Shown: positions 44,662 to 47,832 of the stretch, piece after piece
Layout of the letters: every line of letters starts with the position of its first letter
Numbering within the stretch: position 1 is the stretch's first letter
NCBI GenBank assembly: GCA_900539035.1
Contig: UQAU01000016.1
Location: 1 to 47,832 of the forward strand
Source: an uncultured Collinsella sp.
GTDB lineage: Bacteria > Actinomycetota > Coriobacteriia > Coriobacteriales > Coriobacteriaceae
Direction: 5' to 3'
Length of the DNA stretch: 47,832 bases
Program-made: the position numbers and the translations under genes
The notes under the pieces: generated by a model
Seen by the model: only the letters and a program-made list of their open reading frames with translations
The model's database searches: none
Told to the model about the DNA's origin: nothing

Positions 44662-45582
44662 ATGCTCAATGCGATGATTTGGGCGCTTGCCTGTTTTGGC
44701 GTTGTCGCTGCCGATATAGCCCTGAGCGCGGTTCTGTTTTCAGTTCTCGATGCCGTGTCGGTGCTGACGGGCTATCCGATCGACAATCTCGATATCCAAT
44801 GGTTCCAGGCTGCTGCTCAGACGGCGTCGTTTTTGATGGCGCTGCTGTGGTGGCGTTATCTGTGGCCGCGCTCGTTTGTGGCGCGCTGGCAGGGCGAGCG
44901 CCCGCTTGGCGGGGGAGCGCGTGGGGCGTGGAAACGCATCGCCTGCGTTATCGTGATCGGCCTTGCCCTGCAGGTGGTCGTTGGCTACGTGACCGATGCT
45001 GTGCTGTCGCTGTTGCCCGAGGCGGCGGCCGACTACAGCGAGCTTGTCGAGGAAACAGGCATGGGCGACACGAGCTATCTGGCCGTCCTGACCACGGTGA
45101 TCGGCGCTCCGTTTTGCGAGGAGCTGCTGGTGCGCGGTATCATTTTTGAGTTTTCGCTCCGAGCATTTAACCCGCAGTGCCGTCCCCTCTGGAAGCGTCG
45201 GCGTCGCGCGCGGGCGCAAGGCGTCGCCATGGTGCCCTGGGCGGCGCCGGACAAGCGAGGCATCGCCGCGGCGATTGTGCTGCAGGCGGCCATCTTTGGC
45301 TTTATGCATATGAACTGGGTGCAGGGCTGCTACGCCGGCGCCGCCGGTCTGGTCTTTGGCTGGGCGCTCGTGACCACCGGAAAGCTCCGCTACACGATCC
45401 TGCTGCATTTTGCCTTTAACGCCGGGTCGTATCTCATGACGTTGCTGTGGTTTGTGAACACGCCGCTCGACGTGATAATCACGGTCGCGATCGCCGGCGT
45501 GATCCTGGTGGAGGCAATGTGCTCGCTGCGCCAAGCGTGCCAGCAGAGCGCTGCGAGCGCACCTACCGCATTCCCGCACTAA
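44662..45582 (+). CDS. CPBP-family intramembrane metalloprotease
   Basis: This 306-residue polytopic membrane protein is of the CAAX protease/bacteriocin-processing (CPBP, ABI) family. The catalytic motifs are present: EELLVRG (EExxxR, about residue 153), FGFMHMNW (FxxxH, about 216) and HFAFN (HxxxN, about 252). Eight hydrophobic segments are predicted. Family members cleave within membranes or process prenylated or bacteriocin peptides, but most are uncharacterised. ATG 44662 has GAGGAGG six nt upstream. A basic loop (about 172-195) between the first two motifs is longer than usual. Its stop codon overlaps that of the convergent radical SAM gene. Confidence 0.88.
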   Translation: MLNAMIWALACFGVVAADIALSAVLFSVLDAVSVLTGYPIDNLDIQWFQAAAQTASFLMALLWWRYLWPRSFVARWQGERPLGGGARGAWKRIACVIVIGLALQVVVGYVTDAVLSLLPEAAADYSELVEETGMGDTSYLAVLTTVIGAPFCEELLVRGIIFEFSLRAFNPQCRPLWKRRRRARAQGVAMVPWAAPDKRGIAAAIVLQAAIFGFMHMNWVQGCYAGAAGLVFGWALVTTGKLRYTILLHFAFNAGSYLMTLLWFVNTPLDVIITVAIAGVILVEAMCSLRQACQQSAASAPTAFPH

Positions 45583-47714
45583 TTGCGGCGTCCGCCTCCG
45601 TTGGCACCCTGACGCCCCTGAGCTGCACGGTTGCGCCCAGCAGTGTTCTGTGCGCGCGACATGCCGCCGTGCCCCTTGCTACCCTTGGGTCCCTTGCCGG
45701 CGGCGCCACCGTGGGCCTTGCCGCCCTTCTTGCCGGTCCCATGTCCGCCGCCAGCAGACGTCTCGCCCGGGCGCGGCGGTACGGGACGGATCAGGCAATG
45801 CTTGGTGTAGCCGATCAGGTCACGACGCCCGGCCTTTTCCAATGCTTCGCGCACGAGCTTGTAGTTCTCGGGCTTGCGGTACTGAATGAGCGCGCGCTGC
45901 ATGGCCTTTTCGTGCGGGTCGCGCGCCACGTAGATCGGCTGCATAGTACGCGGATCCACGCCGGTGTAGTACATGCAGGTCGACATGGTGGACGGGGTGG
46001 GGTAGAAGTCCTGCACTTGCTCGGGCATATAGCCCATGTCGCGCACGGCTTCGGCAAGGTTCACGGCTTCCTTCATGGTTGAACCGGGGTGGCTCGAGAT
46101 CAGGTACGGCACCACGTACTGCTTGAGTCCGTATTCATGGTTCAAGCGCTCAAATTTGCGACAGAACGCATCGTAGACGGCGCGGCTCGGCTTGCCCATC
46201 ACACTCAGCACCGCGTCGCTCACGTGCTCGGGCGCTACGCGCAGCTGGCCCGAGACATGGTGCTCCAGCAGCTCGCGCAAAAACTCGTCCGAGGCATCGG
46301 CCATGGTGTAGTCAAAACGGATGCCGCTGCGGACGAAGACCTTCTTGACGCCCGGCAGCTGGCGCAGGTCGCGCAGCAGCTGCGTGTAGCCGCTCTCGTC
46401 GACCACCATGTTCTTGCACACGCTCGGCCACAGGCAGCGCTTGTTCTTGCACACGCCGTGCTTGAGCTGTTTGTCGCAGGCCGGGCGGCTAAAGTTAGCC
46501 GTCGGTCCGCCCACGTCGTTGATGTAGCCCTTAAACTCGGGGTCGTGTGTGAGCAGCTCGGCTTCGCGCATGATCGAGTCGTGGCTGCGCATCTGCAGCA
46601 CGCGGCCCTGGTGGAAGGTGAGCGCGCAAAACGAGCATTCGCCAAAACAGCCGCGGTTGGAGCTAATGGAAAACTTGATCTCGGCAAAGGCCGGCACGCC
46701 GCCTGCCGCGTCGTAGTCGGGATGCCAATCACGTGCGTAGGGGAGCTCGGCCACCTCGTCCATCTCATCGGTGGTGAGCGTCGCCGACGGCGGGTTCTGC
46801 ACCACATAGACGCTGTTGGGGTAGGGTTCTACCAGGCGATGCCCGGTGATGGGGTCCATGTTTTGCTGCTGCACGTTAAAGCTACGCGCGTAGTTGAGCT
46901 TGTCGGCGGCAAGGTCGTCCCAGCTGGGCAGCAGATCGTAGTCGTAGACCTCGTCGAGCGAACCCGTGCGGTAAACGGTGCCGTTGATATAGGTGATCTG
47001 ATCGACGGGCAGTCCCGCGTCGAGCGCGTCGGCGATCTCGACAATCGCGTGCTCGCCCATGCCGTAGATGAGGATGTCGGCGCCCGAGTCGAGCAGTACC
47101 GAGCGCTTGAGCTTGTCCTGCCAGTAGTCGTAGTGGGCCAGGCGGCGCAGACTCGCCTCGATGCCGCCGATGATGATGGGGGCATCCTTAAACGTCTGGC
47201 GAATGAGGTTGCCGTAGACCGTGACGGCACGGTTGGGACGGCGCCCCTCCTCGCCACCGGGCGTGTAGGCGTCGGTGTGACGGCGGTGCTTGGTCACCGA
47301 ATAGTGGTTGACCATGGAGTCCATGTTGCCGGCGCTGACCAAAAAGCCCAGGCGCGGCTCGCCGAGCACGGTGATGCTGGCGGGGTCGGTCCAGTCGGGC
47401 TGGCAGATGATGCCCACTTTGTAGCCGTGCGCGTCGAGGACGCGGCTGATGATGGCCATGCCAAAGCTGGGGTGGTCCACGTAGGCGTCGCCGCAGATGT
47501 AGACAAAGTCGCACTGGTCCCAGCCGCGCGCGTCCATATCGGCGCGGCTGACGGGGAGGAACTTGTCGCGGCCCGGACGCCAGGGGCGTGTGGGCGCTGC
47601 TGGGGTATGCGTGGTGTGCCTACCCTGCGCCTTACCGCCGCGCTTTTGCTGCTGGCCTTGTTTGCCCTGCTGACTGCGCTGGTTGTTCTGAGCGTGCTGA
47701 GGCTTTTTTGCCAC
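45579..47714 (-). CDS. YgiQ-family radical SAM protein
   Basis: This 711-residue cytoplasmic protein of the YgiQ/UPF0313 family binds a 4Fe-4S cluster through RGCFGECSFCAL (CxxxCxxC). The N-terminal domain (about 60-300) has DRxSFG-like VDHPSFGMAIISRVLDAHGYKVGI, the radical SAM barrel follows (about 330-560), and the C-terminus (about 600-711) contains the family DUF3362-like part with YYTGVDPRTMQPIYVARDPHEKAMQRAL. The reaction is unknown. Both ends are low-complexity: Gln/Lys/Gly/His at the start and Gly/Lys at the end. The GTG at 47714 has GGGAGGG upstream. Its stop overlaps that of the CPBP gene. Confidence 0.9.
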   Translation of the reverse strand: MAKKPQHAQNNQRSQQGKQGQQQKRGGKAQGRHTTHTPAAPTRPWRPGRDKFLPVSRADMDARGWDQCDFVYICGDAYVDHPSFGMAIISRVLDAHGYKVGIICQPDWTDPASITVLGEPRLGFLVSAGNMDSMVNHYSVTKHRRHTDAYTPGGEEGRRPNRAVTVYGNLIRQTFKDAPIIIGGIEASLRRLAHYDYWQDKLKRSVLLDSGADILIYGMGEHAIVEIADALDAGLPVDQITYINGTVYRTGSLDEVYDYDLLPSWDDLAADKLNYARSFNVQQQNMDPITGHRLVEPYPNSVYVVQNPPSATLTTDEMDEVAELPYARDWHPDYDAAGGVPAFAEIKFSISSNRGCFGECSFCALTFHQGRVLQMRSHDSIMREAELLTHDPEFKGYINDVGGPTANFSRPACDKQLKHGVCKNKRCLWPSVCKNMVVDESGYTQLLRDLRQLPGVKKVFVRSGIRFDYTMADASDEFLRELLEHHVSGQLRVAPEHVSDAVLSVMGKPSRAVYDAFCRKFERLNHEYGLKQYVVPYLISSHPGSTMKEAVNLAEAVRDMGYMPEQVQDFYPTPSTMSTCMYYTGVDPRTMQPIYVARDPHEKAMQRALIQYRKPENYKLVREALEKAGRRDLIGYTKHCLIRPVPPRPGETSAGGGHGTGKKGGKAHGGAAGKGPKGSKGHGGMSRAQNTAGRNRAAQGRQGANGGGRRN

Positions 47715-47832
47715 GATCCCTCCCGGTGTTTGTATGCTGCACGTAATTGTAACCAGTCTTTTTGGGACGTGTCTCTATAGTTTTGTCAACCGCGTGCTTC
47801 GCGCCATTTCGGCATGACGCATCCGGGCGCCT
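47715..47832 (-). promoter_or_regulatory. Probable promoter region of the YgiQ gene
   Basis: On the minus strand a TACAAT -10-like box (about 47755-47750) has GAGACA at 18-nt spacing upstream, and a perfect TTGACA lies further up (about 47790-47785). The arrangement is plausible but not decisive. The rest of the window end shows no gene. Confidence 0.35.

Noticed and set aside
46089..47780. 563-codon plus-strand open frame opposite the YgiQ gene
   Set aside because: Antisense shadow of a well recognised radical SAM gene; no recognisable product.

Overview
The window looks like a chromosomal segment of a strictly anaerobic, high-GC Gram-positive of the Coriobacteriia, most likely Collinsella or a close relative. 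This is inferred from gene content and codon use: FtsEX with a long disordered FtsE N-terminus, CsoR-CopZ-CopA, rubredoxin with a small flavin reductase, a monomeric [FeFe] hydrogenase beside a GltD-like flavoprotein, and many short intergenic palindromes. No phage, plasmid, insertion sequence or CRISPR array is visible. Most genes are housekeeping or core metabolic genes with strong GC-rich third positions and clear Shine-Dalgarno sites.

Layout. 1-4.6 kb: ftsE-ftsX and RNase R. 4.7-6.1 kb: a lone serine recombinase and a VanZ-like membrane protein. 6.2-10.7 kb: a MurNAc-6-phosphate operon (RpiR/MurR regulator, murQ, murP-type PTS EIIBC, MupG-type DUF871 hydrolase) for peptidoglycan recycling. 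10.8-13.7 kb: an Spx/ArsC-like protein, a MarR-associated domain protein, tRNA-Gln and tRNA-Glu, a TPR-like protein and SmpB. 13.9-17.2 kb: flavin reductase, rubredoxin, an NRAMP Mn transporter and phosphoglycerate mutase. 17.5-23.8 kb: gltB-gltD. 24-28.3 kb: an uncharacterised protein, a probable AbiEi/DUF559-like nuclease-fold protein, an amidohydrolase and a zinc-ribbon membrane protein. 28.5-31.6 kb: csoR-copZ-copA with a recognisable CsoR operator. 32-35.2 kb: a membrane Ser/Thr kinase and an FHA protein. 35.8-38.1 kb: a DEAD-box helicase with a very long Arg/Gly tail. 38.5-44.6 kb: a tight four-gene operon joining a NuoF/GltD-like flavoprotein, an [FeFe] hydrogenase, a lipoprotein substrate-binding protein and a fused ABC permease-ATPase. 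44.7-47.7 kb: a CPBP protease and a YgiQ radical SAM protein, convergent with overlapping stops.

The most unusual feature is not a gene. Fifteen copies of a 59-bp palindrome (17-bp arms, 25-bp loop) with consensus arm TGTCTCRATCTGTAACA lie only between genes, singly, in pairs or in fours, and clustered copies start 79-83 bp apart. The loop has an asymmetric core (about AAAACGGGTCT), so each copy has an orientation. A pair lies on each side of the nuclease-fold gene at 25026-26102. At least three other hairpin families occur: a 67-bp family with two copies, a roughly 46-bp family in a 62-bp-period array of three, and a GGGGACAGG...CCTGTCCCC family. One member of the last appears to have a 67-bp element inserted in its loop. 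These could be REP/BIME-like or MITE-like elements; none of their functions can be proved from this window alone.
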